This document shows, piece after piece, positions 9,689 to 18,312 of a stretch of DNA of 64,000 nucleotides. The stretch's first letter is position 1; each line of letters begins with the position of its first letter. The stretch covers positions 37,055 through 101,054 of the forward strand of contig JAFYYI010000088.1 in NCBI GenBank assembly GCA_017557665.1, given 5' to 3'. The notes under the pieces are model-generated. The model did not search any database. It worked only from the letters and a program-made list of their open reading frames with translations, and was not told the origin of the DNA. The position numbers were made by a program, and so were the translations under genes. Source of the stretch: Muribaculaceae bacterium (lineage in GTDB: Bacteria; Bacteroidota; Bacteroidia; Bacteroidales; Muribaculaceae).

Positions 9689-9731
9689 GTTTCTCTCTAA
9701 TCTCTAATCACTAATCCTCAAGTTTCTTGAG
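9689..9731 (-). repeat. Stop-proximal hairpin plus 7-bp-period array, 3' of exoA
   Basis: On the minus strand the exoA stop is followed at once by a hairpin (CTCAAG AAA CTTGAG, 9717-9731). The heptads GATTAGT, GATTAGA, GATTAGA and GAGAAAC follow (9689-9716). The arrangement recurs after grpE and after the RND adaptor gene. Confidence 0.75.
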
Positions 9732-10487
9732 TTAGAAATCGATGTCTACTTCAACTGGGCAATGGTCGCTGCCGAAGATACCGGTGTGGATTTTGGCGTC
9801 GGTCAGTCGGTCTCTCAAGCGGTCACTCACCAGGAAATAGTCGATGCGCCACCCCGCGTTCTTCTCGCGGGCCCTGAAACGGTAGCTCCACCACGAGTAC
9901 ACATCGGTCACATCGGGGTTGAAGAATCGCCAGGTATCGGTGAAGCCCGAGCCGAGCAGCGTGGTCATCTTCTCGCGTTCCTCGTCGGTGAAGCCGGCAT
10001 TCTTGCGGTTGGTCTTGGGATTCTTCAGGTCAATCTCCTGATGGGCCACGTTGAGGTCGCCGCACACGATGACGGGTTTCTTCTTGTCCAGCGACAACAG
10101 ATAGTCGCGGAAGGCGTCTTCCCATGTCATGCGGTAATCGAGGCGACGCAGACCGTCCTGACTGTTGGGCGTGTAGCAGGTCACGAGGTAGAAATCGGGC
10201 ATCTCCAAGGTGATGACGCGCCCCTCGTGGTCATGCTCCTCAATGCCGATGCCGCGAGTGACGCTCAGCGGCTCGTGGCGGCTGAAGATGGCCGTTCCCG
10301 AGTAGCCTTTCTTCTCGGCATAATTCCAGTAGGAGTGGTAGCCTTCAAATTCAAGGTCCAACTGCCCCTCTTGCATCTTGGTCTCCTGCAGGCAGAAGAA
10401 ATCGGCATCGAGTTCCTTGAAGATGTCTCCAAAGCCCTTGCCCACCACGGCTCTCAAGCCGTTCACGTTCCACGAGATGAATTTCAT
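9732..10487 (-). CDS. xth: Exodeoxyribonuclease III (AP endonuclease)
   Basis: The ORF extends to 10529, but homology begins at the Met at 10487 ([13 protein letters not shown]), giving 251 residues, the normal ExoA/Xth length. Catalytic signatures are present: NVNGLRA, the metal-binding [19 protein letters not shown] and the terminal [10 protein letters not shown]. The enzyme cleaves abasic sites in base-excision repair. It lies 10 bp downstream of the DUF4250 gene, and both probably share a promoter. Confidence 0.95.
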   Translation of the reverse strand: MKFISWNVNGLRAVVGKGFGDIFKELDADFFCLQETKMQEGQLDLEFEGYHSYWNYAEKKGYSGTAIFSRHEPLSVTRGIGIEEHDHEGRVITLEMPDFYLVTCYTPNSQDGLRRLDYRMTWEDAFRDYLLSLDKKKPVIVCGDLNVAHQEIDLKNPKTNRKNAGFTDEEREKMTTLLGSGFTDTWRFFNPDVTDVYSWWSYRFRAREKNAGWRIDYFLVSDRLRDRLTDAKIHTGIFGSDHCPVEVDIDF

Positions 10488-10497
10488 TGTCGTATGC

Positions 10498-10677
10498 TTA
10501 AGTGTTGAATTGTCGTCGGATGGGATCATACGAGATACCGGCTCTGCCCAGTTCGGTGAGCAGTGTAATCATGTTGATGCCAGCGCTGGCACACAATGTC
10601 TCAAGGTCCATGTTGTTGGCTTTGAGCATCATGTTGATGTGCTGTGACTTCATGAAAGGGTCTGACGGTAAATTCAT
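10498..10677 (-). CDS. DUF4250 domain-containing small protein
   Basis: This protein of about 59 residues starts at the Met at 10677 (MNLPSDPFM), four codons inside the longest ORF; MNLPxDPxM is the characteristic N-terminus of DUF4250. The rest ([35 protein letters not shown]) fits the family. The function is unknown and the protein is probably cytoplasmic. It is the first gene upstream of exoA and is divergent from the RluA-type gene. Confidence 0.85.
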   Translation of the reverse strand: MNLPSDPFMKSQHINMMLKANNMDLETLCASAGINMITLLTELGRAGISYDPIRRQFNT

Positions 10678-10708
10678 AATGATTTGCAATTAGATTGATT
10701 CTAATCTG

Positions 10709-10716
10709 CAAATATA
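10709..10716 (-). promoter_or_regulatory. Candidate -7 box for the DUF4250-exoA unit
   Basis: On the minus strand TATATTTG matches TAnnTTTG, about 32 bp before the DUF4250 start. No clear TTTG is found at the -33 spacing. Confidence 0.4.
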
Positions 10717-10773
10717 CTGCATTTCTCGTGTCTAATGGCCATTATGGCTGAAAAAAGATGTAATTTTGTGGTG

Positions 10774-12399
10774 ATGAATGACAAATTCCATCTGTTGGGT
10801 AATGAAGCGGCGGCAGTGGCACTACCGCAACAATTCACCTGCCCGTTCTGCTATGAACCGCATCCGCTGGCGGTGATGGCGGCCGAACATGTGCAGCGCT
10901 ATGTCGCTTCTCGTGACGATTGGGCCGATGAGATGAACGCTGGTAAGATGCTGGGCGTGCTCGTGGCACATGACGAACAGGGGCAGTTGGGCTTTCTCGC
11001 CGCTTTCTCCGGCAATCTGGCAGGCCGCGTCAGGCATGACTACTTCGTGCCACCGGTTTATGACCTGCTGGACCCTCAGGGCGAGTTCAAGATGGGCGAG
11101 GCCCGGATTACCGCCATCAATCATGAGGTGGAGCGCATGGAGCATGCTCCCGAATTGGCTGGAATGATGCAGCGTGAAGCAGCGGCAAGACAGCAGATGA
11201 CCGAAGAAATCATCGCTTTCAAGTCACTCATGGCCACTCACAAGCGCCAACGTGACGAGCGCCGCAACGTGGGACCGCTCACTGCCGCCGAAGAGGAAGC
11301 CCTCTTGAATCAGAGCCGCTTTGAGAAAGCTGAACTGAAACGCATCCGTCAGCGTCACGATACAGAGCTCCAGACCATTGCCGATGAAATTGCTGCTTAT
11401 CGTCGCACAATCGACAGCCTGAAGGAACGTCGCAAGGCCATGAGTATTTCGCTGCAGGAGAGGATCTTCAGGCTCTTTGTCGTGAGCAATGCGCGTGGCG
11501 AGCGCCTTGATCTGGTTGAGGTGTTCAAGCCGCTGGGTACGCTGCCACCGGCAGGGGCGGGGGAATGCTGCGCCCCACGGTTGCTCAATTATGCCTTCAT
11601 CCATGATTTGCGTCCCGTATGCATGGCCGAGTTTTGGTGGGGAGCATCGCCCGTGGGCGAGGTGAGGCATCACGGTCACTTTTATCCCGCCTGCCGCAGC
11701 AAGTGCAAGCCCATCCTTGAATTCATGCTCCAGGGCCTTGACGTGGAGGAGAATACCTTAGGCCAACCGATGGAAGACATGACGCTTGACATTGTCCATG
11801 ATGACCGATGGCTCACGGTCCTCAACAAGCCTTCAGGAATGCTCACTGTGCCCGGCAAATTACTGGAAGACAGCCTATTGACGCGTTACCAAGAAACTCA
11901 CCCCGAGGCGCATGGGCCCATCGTGGTGCACCGCTTGGACCAGGAGACATCGGGGCTTGTCATCTTTGCCAAGGATAAGGCGAGTCACAAGGCCTTGCAA
12001 CAACAATTTGAGAACCACACCATCAGGAAATGTTACATAGCCTTGCTTGACGGCATTGTGCTTGATGATGAAGGCGTTATCGACCTGCCGCTGCGGCCCG
12101 ATGTCGATGATCGTCCCCGTCAGCGTGTGGACCTTGAGTATGGCAAACCCGCCGTGACCCGTTATCGTGTGTTGGAACGACGTGACAACGTGACTCGGGT
12201 GGCGTTTGAGCCCTTGACAGGCCGCACCCATCAGTTGCGTGTCCATGCCTCCCATCCCATGGGCTTGAACTGCCCCATCGTGGGCGATCGACTCTATGGC
12301 AAGGTAGCAAGTCGCCTCATGTTGCACGCCCAGTCCATCACTTTCAACCATCCTTACACAGGGGCGGTGATGACCTTGAATTGTCCTCCCGAATTCTAA
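10774..12399 (+). CDS. RluA-family pseudouridine synthase with long N-terminal extension
   Basis: The reading frame is open from 10735, but a TAATTTTG -7-like box lies at 10761-10768 inside that extension, so I favour the ATG at 10774 (MNDKFHLLGNE), giving 541 residues. The C-terminal part, from about residue 330, is an RluA-type catalytic domain: LTVLNKPSGMLTVPG, HRLDQETSG with catalytic Asp389, and RTHQLRVH. The N-terminal 330 residues are an extension with a Cys pair (CPFC) and a long charged coiled coil (about residues 135-225). Such extended RluA proteins occur in Bacteroidales. The target uridine, in rRNA or tRNA, is not predictable. Confidence 0.88.
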   Translation: MNDKFHLLGNEAAAVALPQQFTCPFCYEPHPLAVMAAEHVQRYVASRDDWADEMNAGKMLGVLVAHDEQGQLGFLAAFSGNLAGRVRHDYFVPPVYDLLDPQGEFKMGEARITAINHEVERMEHAPELAGMMQREAAARQQMTEEIIAFKSLMATHKRQRDERRNVGPLTAAEEEALLNQSRFEKAELKRIRQRHDTELQTIADEIAAYRRTIDSLKERRKAMSISLQERIFRLFVVSNARGERLDLVEVFKPLGTLPPAGAGECCAPRLLNYAFIHDLRPVCMAEFWWGASPVGEVRHHGHFYPACRSKCKPILEFMLQGLDVEENTLGQPMEDMTLDIVHDDRWLTVLNKPSGMLTVPGKLLEDSLLTRYQETHPEAHGPIVVHRLDQETSGLVIFAKDKASHKALQQQFENHTIRKCYIALLDGIVLDDEGVIDLPLRPDVDDRPRQRVDLEYGKPAVTRYRVLERRDNVTRVAFEPLTGRTHQLRVHASHPMGLNCPIVGDRLYGKVASRLMLHAQSITFNHPYTGAVMTLNCPPEF

Positions 12400-12505
12400 G
12401 TGCCTGAACCATAATTGAAAAAATTTACATTTTTTTTGAATTGTGCTTGTTTTAGTCAAAAAGACTGAAACAATGCTAATTGTTTACAAAAATAAATTAA
12501 ATCGT

Positions 12506-12536
12506 TTTGAGGTTTGCAATTGTAACTATATATTTG
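12506..12536 (+). promoter_or_regulatory. Promoter of the TonB-domain gene
   Basis: This is an exact Bacteroidetes consensus: TTTG at 12506-12509, 19 nt, then TATATTTG at 12529-12536. The predicted leader begins with a stem-loop (12541-12570: GTGAAT, inner GGTTGA/TCAGCC, ATTCAC). Confidence 0.85.
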
Positions 12537-12595
12537 CCGAGTGAATGGTTGAAATCAGCCAGGAATTCACACGTTAATCTCTAATTAATAAGCCT

Positions 12596-13036
12596 ATGCT
12601 CAAACAATTACGCTTTGGATTATTGACATTGTTGGCTTTGATTGCGGTGTTGCCTTTGGCAGCACAGGTGCGTCACGTCACTACTGTCAATCCCATGTCC
12701 AAGCAGTCCTATACCGAAGTCTATGAAGTTGACTACGTGGACATACAACCCCAATTCCCTGGTGGTGAGCGTGGCTTGATCAACTTTATCAATAAGACGC
12801 GTGAGTATCCCTACCATGCCTATCAACGTCGCATCGAGGGCCGTGTGCTGTGCAGTTTCATCGTCGGCACCGATGGCCGCGTGACCGATGTGCGTGTTGT
12901 TCGCGGTGCTAACGACGAGAGCCTGAACCGCGAGGCTGTGCGCGTCATCGGCAAGATGCCTCGTTGGAGTGTGGGTAAAGTAGGCAATCATGCCGTTCCC
13001 GTAAGGGTGGTGATGCCCATCAACTTCAGGTTGTAA
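12596..13036 (+). CDS. Secreted TonB C-terminal-domain protein
   Basis: This 146-residue protein has a signal peptide (residues 1-23, ending PLAAQ). From about residue 52 it carries a TonB C-terminal fold: the Bacteroidetes-typical QFPGGERGLINFI, then GRVLCSFIVGTDGRVTDVRVVRG and a final VPVRVVMPINF. It lacks the N-terminal TM anchor and Pro-rich spacer of a classic TonB. It therefore probably acts as a periplasmic TonB-like domain rather than as an energy-transducing TonB. It has its own consensus promoter and terminator, so it is monocistronic. Confidence 0.85.
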   Translation: MLKQLRFGLLTLLALIAVLPLAAQVRHVTTVNPMSKQSYTEVYEVDYVDIQPQFPGGERGLINFINKTREYPYHAYQRRIEGRVLCSFIVGTDGRVTDVRVVRGANDESLNREAVRVIGKMPRWSVGKVGNHAVPVRVVMPINFRL

Positions 13037-13064
13037 TTGACCTGCAGATAAAGAATAACGATAT

Positions 13065-13096
13065 ACACCATTACGCTTATGTAATGGTGTTTTTTG
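13065..13096 (+). terminator. Terminator after the TonB-domain gene
   Basis: A perfect 10-bp stem (ACACCATTAC / GTAATGGTGT) with a 6-nt loop is followed by a run of T residues. Confidence 0.93.
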
Positions 13097-13146
13097 TTTC
13101 TGTTCCATTATAATCGTGGCAGATAGTCAGTTTTTGTGGGATTTAT

Positions 13147-13178
13147 TTTGCATAATGATGGTTTTTTCACTACTTTTG
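13147..13178 (+). promoter_or_regulatory. Promoter of the tandem C10 protease array
   Basis: TTTG at 13147-13150, a 20-nt gap, then TACTTTTG at 13171-13178. The leader to 13327 is about 140 nt and contains a small CCCTC/GAGGG hairpin at 13199-13210. Confidence 0.75.
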
Positions 13179-13326
13179 CAGGGTCAAGGAATGTGTTTCC
13201 CTCAAGAGGGGTAGTGTTCCGAAGATTAAGCATCTGAATTTGGCTTTTGGTTTGATGAATATAAATTAACCTTAATCAATTAACTTGACATATAACTTTT
13301 AATTACTTAACTATAACTTTATGATT

Positions 13327-15288
13327 ATGAAAAAAATCTTTTTGTTGGCAACGCTCGTGCTTGCCTCGTTGCAACTCTCGGCTGCCAATGTGGATCTGGC
13401 GGCAGCCCAGCAGAAGGCCCAGCGTTTCCTGATGTCCCAGGCCACTAATGGCCGCATCATGGCCTCAGCCCCTGTAGTAAAAACCACCCATACGGTGAAC
13501 AGTTCGACCGTTTCCAATCAAGCTGCTTACTTCATTGTAAACACCGACAAGGGTTACGTTATCGTGTCTGGTGACGACCGTGCCCGCGATGTCCTCGCTT
13601 ATGGTAACGGCTCCATTGAAAACCTGAATGACGTCCCCGAGAACATGAAGTTCTTCCTGGACATGTACAAGGCCGAGATGGATTATTTCCTGGCTCATCC
13701 CAACCAGCCGATCAATATCCGCAACGCCAACCTTGGCCAGTCGGTATCGCCGATGCTGCAAACCACATGGCAGCAGGGCTCCAACAACGGCAGGTCGCCT
13801 TATAACAGGTTGTGCCCGAAGGATGGTGGCAGCACTTGCCTGGTGGGTTGTGCGGCAGTTTCCTTGTCTCAGGTGATGAACTTTTGGAAGTATCCCGCTG
13901 GCTCGCCCGCTCTTCCCGCCTATACCGGTGAGAGGGGTGTCTATGTGAATGCCCTGCCGGCTTACACCTTTGATTGGGATCACATGCGTAACAGCTACAA
14001 GAATGAGAACTGGACCGAACAGGAGCGCGATGCCATTTCCAACCTGATGCGCTATGTCGGCCAGGCATTGTTCATGGACTATAATCCCCAGATGAGTGGT
14101 GCCGACGAGGATCAGATGCTGATGGCCCTCAGGCTCTTCGGTTATGATGCCGATGCCCACTATGTGCTCAAGAACGATTATGACAAGGCGATGACCGAGC
14201 TCTTCAACGATGACGAGTGGACTACCATGATGCAGACCGAGTTGATCGAGGGTCGTCCTCTGATGTATTGCGCTTACTCAGCGACTTCTGCTGGTGACAG
14301 TTTCTATGGTCACGCATTCAATGTCGATGGCTATGACTCCACCAACGACACTTACCATGTGAACTTTGGTCAGTCCGAGGATAGGAATGGCTGGTATGCG
14401 TTCAATGCCTTCGGCTACGGTATCACGGTGTATAAGTACTTCCAGCTGATGTTTGTCGGTGTGAAGCCTACTCCCGAGGGTGTTGCTCTTCCCCCGCGCA
14501 TTGTTGCCCACGCTCTTGTCAACCAGCCTGAAACCAATCTCGGCTCGAGCGTAAACACCAAGATTGACCTGATCGGTCTTGACTTGACCGGTGATATCAC
14601 GGTGACCCTGACCGACGAGAACGGTTATCACACCGTTGACGTTAACGCCATCGCCTTGAGCGAGCTTGACGCCGCTAATCACAAGGTCATCACGGTGACT
14701 TATAATCCCACCGATGATGCAGGTATGCACTATGCTTACCTCACCTTGAGCAGCCCAGGCGCAGAGCCTTTGTACATCTACTTCTACAGCACCTCCAACG
14801 GTACAAATGAGAAGGTGGCTCCCGTGATGCGTCCTGCTAATGAGGAAGCTGTCACCGCATCATCGTTCCGTGCCGACTGGCGCCACACCACCAACGTTGA
14901 ACTCGTTGAGAGCTACACGCTTGAGGTAACCGATGCTAACGGCCACACGACTACTATCCCCGAACTCAATGTGAAGTCCTACACCGTGGAAGGCTTGGCT
15001 GGTGGTACCTATCAGTACAAGGTTAAGGCTATTTACACCGACGGCACTGAGAGCGAGTGGAGCAACACCGAGCAAGTGACTCTGGGCGGTGCGCCTGTTG
15101 TTGAGCATATACCTGGTGACGTGAACCATGACAACGAGGTAACGATCACCGATGCGATTGCCCTTATCAACTACATTCTCAACGACGAAGGTGACATCTG
15201 CACCACCTGTGCTAACTACAATGGTGACAGTGAAGTCAATATCACTGATGCAATTGACCTCATCAACTTCATCTTGAACAAGCTGTAA
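13327..15288 (+). CDS. C10 family cysteine protease with dockerin tail (array gene 1)
   Basis: I place the start at the second Met (MKKIFLLAT), as in its paralogs; the ATG at 13321 would add two residues. The 653-residue product has a signal peptide, a Spi-like propeptide (GYVIVSGDDRARDVLAYG) and a C10 domain with Cys175 (VGCAAVSLSQVM) and His329 (GHAFNVDGY). The usual NWGW motif after the catalytic His is replaced by NFGQSEDRNGW (346-356), which could alter activity. A beta-sandwich, a fibronectin-III-like module (SSFRADWRHTT) and a dockerin follow, with a CTTC motif between the two repeats. It is the first of three tandem paralogs. Confidence 0.9.
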   Translation: MKKIFLLATLVLASLQLSAANVDLAAAQQKAQRFLMSQATNGRIMASAPVVKTTHTVNSSTVSNQAAYFIVNTDKGYVIVSGDDRARDVLAYGNGSIENLNDVPENMKFFLDMYKAEMDYFLAHPNQPINIRNANLGQSVSPMLQTTWQQGSNNGRSPYNRLCPKDGGSTCLVGCAAVSLSQVMNFWKYPAGSPALPAYTGERGVYVNALPAYTFDWDHMRNSYKNENWTEQERDAISNLMRYVGQALFMDYNPQMSGADEDQMLMALRLFGYDADAHYVLKNDYDKAMTELFNDDEWTTMMQTELIEGRPLMYCAYSATSAGDSFYGHAFNVDGYDSTNDTYHVNFGQSEDRNGWYAFNAFGYGITVYKYFQLMFVGVKPTPEGVALPPRIVAHALVNQPETNLGSSVNTKIDLIGLDLTGDITVTLTDENGYHTVDVNAIALSELDAANHKVITVTYNPTDDAGMHYAYLTLSSPGAEPLYIYFYSTSNGTNEKVAPVMRPANEEAVTASSFRADWRHTTNVELVESYTLEVTDANGHTTTIPELNVKSYTVEGLAGGTYQYKVKAIYTDGTESEWSNTEQVTLGGAPVVEHIPGDVNHDNEVTITDAIALINYILNDEGDICTTCANYNGDSEVNITDAIDLINFILNKL

Positions 15289-15311
15289 ACCAAGTTCACC
15301 AACTGACACAG

Positions 15312-15352
15312 AAAAGGCTCAGACGCACAATATGGGCGCCTGAGCCTTTTTT
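15312..15352 (+). terminator. Terminator after array gene 1
   Basis: The arms AAAAGGCTCAG and CTGAGCCTTTT form the stem, extended inward by CGC/GCG, and are followed by T residues. Stem and loop resemble the terminator at 17862-17902, pointing to duplication of the gene with its 3' flank. Confidence 0.93.
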
Positions 15353-15447
15353 AGAATTGGGGACAGGCAGTTTCTTAACCTGATGACTCACCTTTTGAGC
15401 GATTGTTGTTTTACCACGATTAATCACCTGAATAAACTATAAAAGTT

Positions 15448-17838
15448 ATGAAAAAAATCTTACTTCTTGCCTTATTGGCACTGATGTCCATGCAGTCATG
15501 GGCCGCGCCCGTTGATGTGTCGGTTGCACAGGCCAAAGCACAACGTTTCTTGACTGCCCAAGTAAGTCGCGGCAAATTTATGGCTCCCGCCGCACGCAAT
15601 GTCAAGTTGGGAGTAACGATGACTACGGCTGAATCCAATACCCCCGCATTGTATATCTTCAACAGCGATGGCGCTTTTGTCATTGTTGCCGCTGATGACC
15701 GTGCCCAAGAGATTCTCGGCTATGGCGAAGGCTGCATCAACGACCTGGAAAGCATGCCCTCGAACATGCGCTTCTGGCTGGAGTATTATGGCCGACAGAT
15801 GGATTTTCTGATGTCGCATCCCGACCTGAAGGTCAGCAAACCCGTGATAAGGGACGCTGTCGACATTGAACCGATGCTTGAAGCCATGTGGGATCAAGGT
15901 TCTCCCTACTATAACCAGTGCCCGGGTGCGGGTGGTACGCATGCGATGACGGGCTGTGCCTGTACATCGCTGGCTCAAGTATTTTACCATTGGAAATTCC
16001 CTACTGACCCCACGCCTGTGGTTCCCGGCTACACGACCCGAAACGGGAGTTTTACGCTTCAGGAATTACCTTCGATAACATTTGACTGGAACAATATGCT
16101 TCCCACTTATAGGTTTGGCCAGTATGAAAGTGTCAATGCCACAGCAGTGGCCCAGCTGATGCGTTATATCGGTCAAGCCGAGGAGATGAATTATGCCGTG
16201 AATGGCAGTGATGCTTGGGAAGATGACATCGCCAGGGCGTGTGACATGTTTGGATATCAGAATGCTGTTCCTGTCTACAAGAGCACGATTAACTTCGACA
16301 CAGGGGAGGAGACGACCTATATCAACGACGAGGATTGGTCGGCCATGATACTTGAGGAACTCCAGGCTGGACGTCCGATGGTGTTCTGTGCTTTTGATTA
16401 CGTTAACGCTAATAATAACTATGTGGGTCATGCCTTCAATGTCGATGGATACAGGGCTTCGGATGGTATGTTCCATATCAATTGGGGCTGGAGCGGCACC
16501 GGAAATGGCCATTTCGCCTTGAATGCATTCGCCAACCAGGGTGCAAACTATCACCTTGGTCAGCGCATCGTGAAGAACATCTATCCGTCGATTGCTCAGG
16601 GCCCGACTATTATTGCTGACCCAGGTCAGCTGAATCTGCAGTCGCGTGTCGGTAAAGCCGTCACAGCCACCTTCACTGTCAAGGGTAAATTGCTCACCGA
16701 TGACATTACCTTGACGTTGAACGATCCTGCTGGTGTGTTTGCACTTAATGCAGCCTCTTTAACGCCTGAAGAGTGCGGTTACTACAAGTGGATTACCGTG
16801 ACTTATAATCCCGATGCCGTTGGAAATCATTCTGCAACAGTGACTTTGAGCAGCCCCGGAGCCGAGGATAAGGTGATTACCTTGAACGGCTCGGCCGACA
16901 TCGCTATCGCCGACCCTGTGATGCAACCTGCCGCCGAAAGTGCCATTACCCTGACATCGTTCCGTGCCGACTGGATTGACGAGACTCCGGCCGAGAATGT
17001 TGACAGCTACACCCTTGATGTGGAGCTGAAGCCCAGTTACTATCTCCTTGAAGAAGCCGACTGGAGCAATGTGGCAGCGGGAAGTTTCTCGGCGGAAACC
17101 GCTAATGCTGCCAATTATTTCCCTGCTGGCTGGTCCTTTGCAGGCGCTGACCTGTGGGCCGAGGATGGTTGCATCTCGATTAATGGTAACTTCAGTTTCT
17201 CGACGCTAACCCATAATCTCGCCGATGAGAAGAAGGCAACCGTAATATTGACAGCCAAGACGGGTTATAACTCGTCTAGTTTCACGGTTTCAACAAGTGT
17301 TGACGAGGAGGAAATTACCGTCTCGAACAGGACATTCACGCAGCATGTGGTTGTTCTGGACTGTGCCGATCTTGACAATGTGACGGTTACCAACAAAAGC
17401 GGTAATCCCTACTTATTGAATATGCAGGTCTATGCCGGCCAGGAGGAAGGGGCCAAGTTGCGCGCTAGCGAGGAAGGCAATGACACACATCGCACCATCA
17501 CCGGTATCACCAACAAGTCCTACACGGTGCAAAACCTGTTGGCGGGTGGCACTTTCCGCTACAAGGTGAAAACCCTGTACACCGACGGCACCGAGAGCTC
17601 CTGGAGTAATCTTCAGCAGGTCACCTTGGTTGACAACGGACCCACCCCCGACACCCATGAGCCGGGTGACGTGAACCATGACGGTGACGTGAACATCTCG
17701 GATGCCATCACGTTGATCAGCTACATCCTCAATGATGGCGGCGACATCTGCGCTACCTGCGCCAATGTCAACGGTGACGATGAGGTCAATATCACCGACG
17801 CGATTGATCTGATTACCATCGTCCTGAACAAGCTGTAA
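15448..17838 (+). CDS. C10 family cysteine protease with dockerin tail (array gene 2)
   Basis: This 796-residue paralog has a signal peptide (MKKILLLALLALMSMQSWAA), the propeptide signature AFVIVAADDRAQEILGYG, and a C10 domain with Cys170 (TGCACTSLAQVF), His328 (GHAFNVDGY) and an intact NWGW at 345-348. A carbohydrate-binding-like jelly roll (about 540-680) is inserted in the fibronectin-III-like region that starts at TSFRADW; this insert is absent from array gene 1. Two dockerin repeats with a CATC linker end the protein. No separate consensus promoter was seen in the 160-bp gap upstream, so readthrough or an unusual promoter is needed. Confidence 0.92.
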   Translation: MKKILLLALLALMSMQSWAAPVDVSVAQAKAQRFLTAQVSRGKFMAPAARNVKLGVTMTTAESNTPALYIFNSDGAFVIVAADDRAQEILGYGEGCINDLESMPSNMRFWLEYYGRQMDFLMSHPDLKVSKPVIRDAVDIEPMLEAMWDQGSPYYNQCPGAGGTHAMTGCACTSLAQVFYHWKFPTDPTPVVPGYTTRNGSFTLQELPSITFDWNNMLPTYRFGQYESVNATAVAQLMRYIGQAEEMNYAVNGSDAWEDDIARACDMFGYQNAVPVYKSTINFDTGEETTYINDEDWSAMILEELQAGRPMVFCAFDYVNANNNYVGHAFNVDGYRASDGMFHINWGWSGTGNGHFALNAFANQGANYHLGQRIVKNIYPSIAQGPTIIADPGQLNLQSRVGKAVTATFTVKGKLLTDDITLTLNDPAGVFALNAASLTPEECGYYKWITVTYNPDAVGNHSATVTLSSPGAEDKVITLNGSADIAIADPVMQPAAESAITLTSFRADWIDETPAENVDSYTLDVELKPSYYLLEEADWSNVAAGSFSAETANAANYFPAGWSFAGADLWAEDGCISINGNFSFSTLTHNLADEKKATVILTAKTGYNSSSFTVSTSVDEEEITVSNRTFTQHVVVLDCADLDNVTVTNKSGNPYLLNMQVYAGQEEGAKLRASEEGNDTHRTITGITNKSYTVQNLLAGGTFRYKVKTLYTDGTESSWSNLQQVTLVDNGPTPDTHEPGDVNHDGDVNISDAITLISYILNDGGDICATCANVNGDDEVNITDAIDLITIVLNKL

Positions 17839-17861
17839 ACGAAATTTTCAAACTGATATGT

Positions 17862-17902
17862 AAAGGACTCGGGCGCACAACATAGGTGCCCGAGTCCTTT
17901 AT
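17862..17902 (+). terminator. Terminator after array gene 2
   Basis: A 13-bp stem (AAAGGACTCGGGC / GCCCGAGTCCTTT) closes a loop containing GCACAACATAGG, similar to the terminator after array gene 1. Confidence 0.92.
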
Positions 17903-17911
17903 TCATGTCTT

Positions 17912-17962
17912 GTCAACATTTCGGATGCGATCGACCTCATCAACATCGTGCTGAACAACTGA
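17912..17962 (+). pseudogene. Fossil C-terminus of a dockerin (deleted C10 paralog)
   Basis: Seventeen codons read VNISDAIDLINIVLNN-stop, nearly the same as the C-terminal dockerin helix of array gene 2. There is no start codon or upstream coding sequence. It has its own terminator (17982-18041). It is best read as the 3' end left when a fourth paralog was lost by recombination. Confidence 0.8.
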
Positions 17963-17981
17963 TAAATAGCGATTTATTTAG

Positions 17982-18041
17982 ACAACTGATTATCCTGAAA
18001 TGTCTGATTGTCAGATGATACAGAATAATCAGTTGTTTTTA
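17982..18041 (+). terminator. Terminator belonging to the dockerin fossil
   Basis: A perfect 12-bp outer stem (ACAACTGATTAT / ATAATCAGTTGT) encloses an inner TCTGA/TCAGA hairpin and is followed by a T-run. Confidence 0.85.
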
Positions 18042-18184
18042 TCTGCAGGGTGTCTCTTGGCGGTGATGGCTGTTTGATGAGATGAAATGCCGTGGCACAA
18101 TGGGGGTATTTGTTTTTGTATATTTGGGCTATTTTATGGGTCTCATTTTTTTGGTTAAATTTTACAATCTTTTAGCTATTAAAA

Positions 18185-18216
18185 ATTGCAGATTTACTGA
18201 ATTTGGTGTAATTTTG
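18185..18216 (+). promoter_or_regulatory. Candidate promoter of array gene 3
   Basis: TAATTTTG lies at 18209-18216, with a poor -33 element (ATTG) 20 nt upstream. The leader to the ATG at 18313 is about 90 nt and AT-rich. Confidence 0.5.
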
Positions 18217-18312
18217 CACGCATTTTAAATCGTGGTTGTTGCTTGCAATTGCGTTTGATGTGATATCAATAATAAAAAATTAAGAGAATATTCACTTAAT
18301 AACCAATAATTT

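Larger units (their letters stand above)
17839..18312. other. 474-bp intergenic region with dockerin fossil, two terminators and a promoter
   Basis: The gap holds the array gene 2 terminator, a 17-codon dockerin remnant, a second terminator, about 140 bp without recognisable features, and a -7 box (18209-18216) for array gene 3. No further gene was found. Confidence 0.7.
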
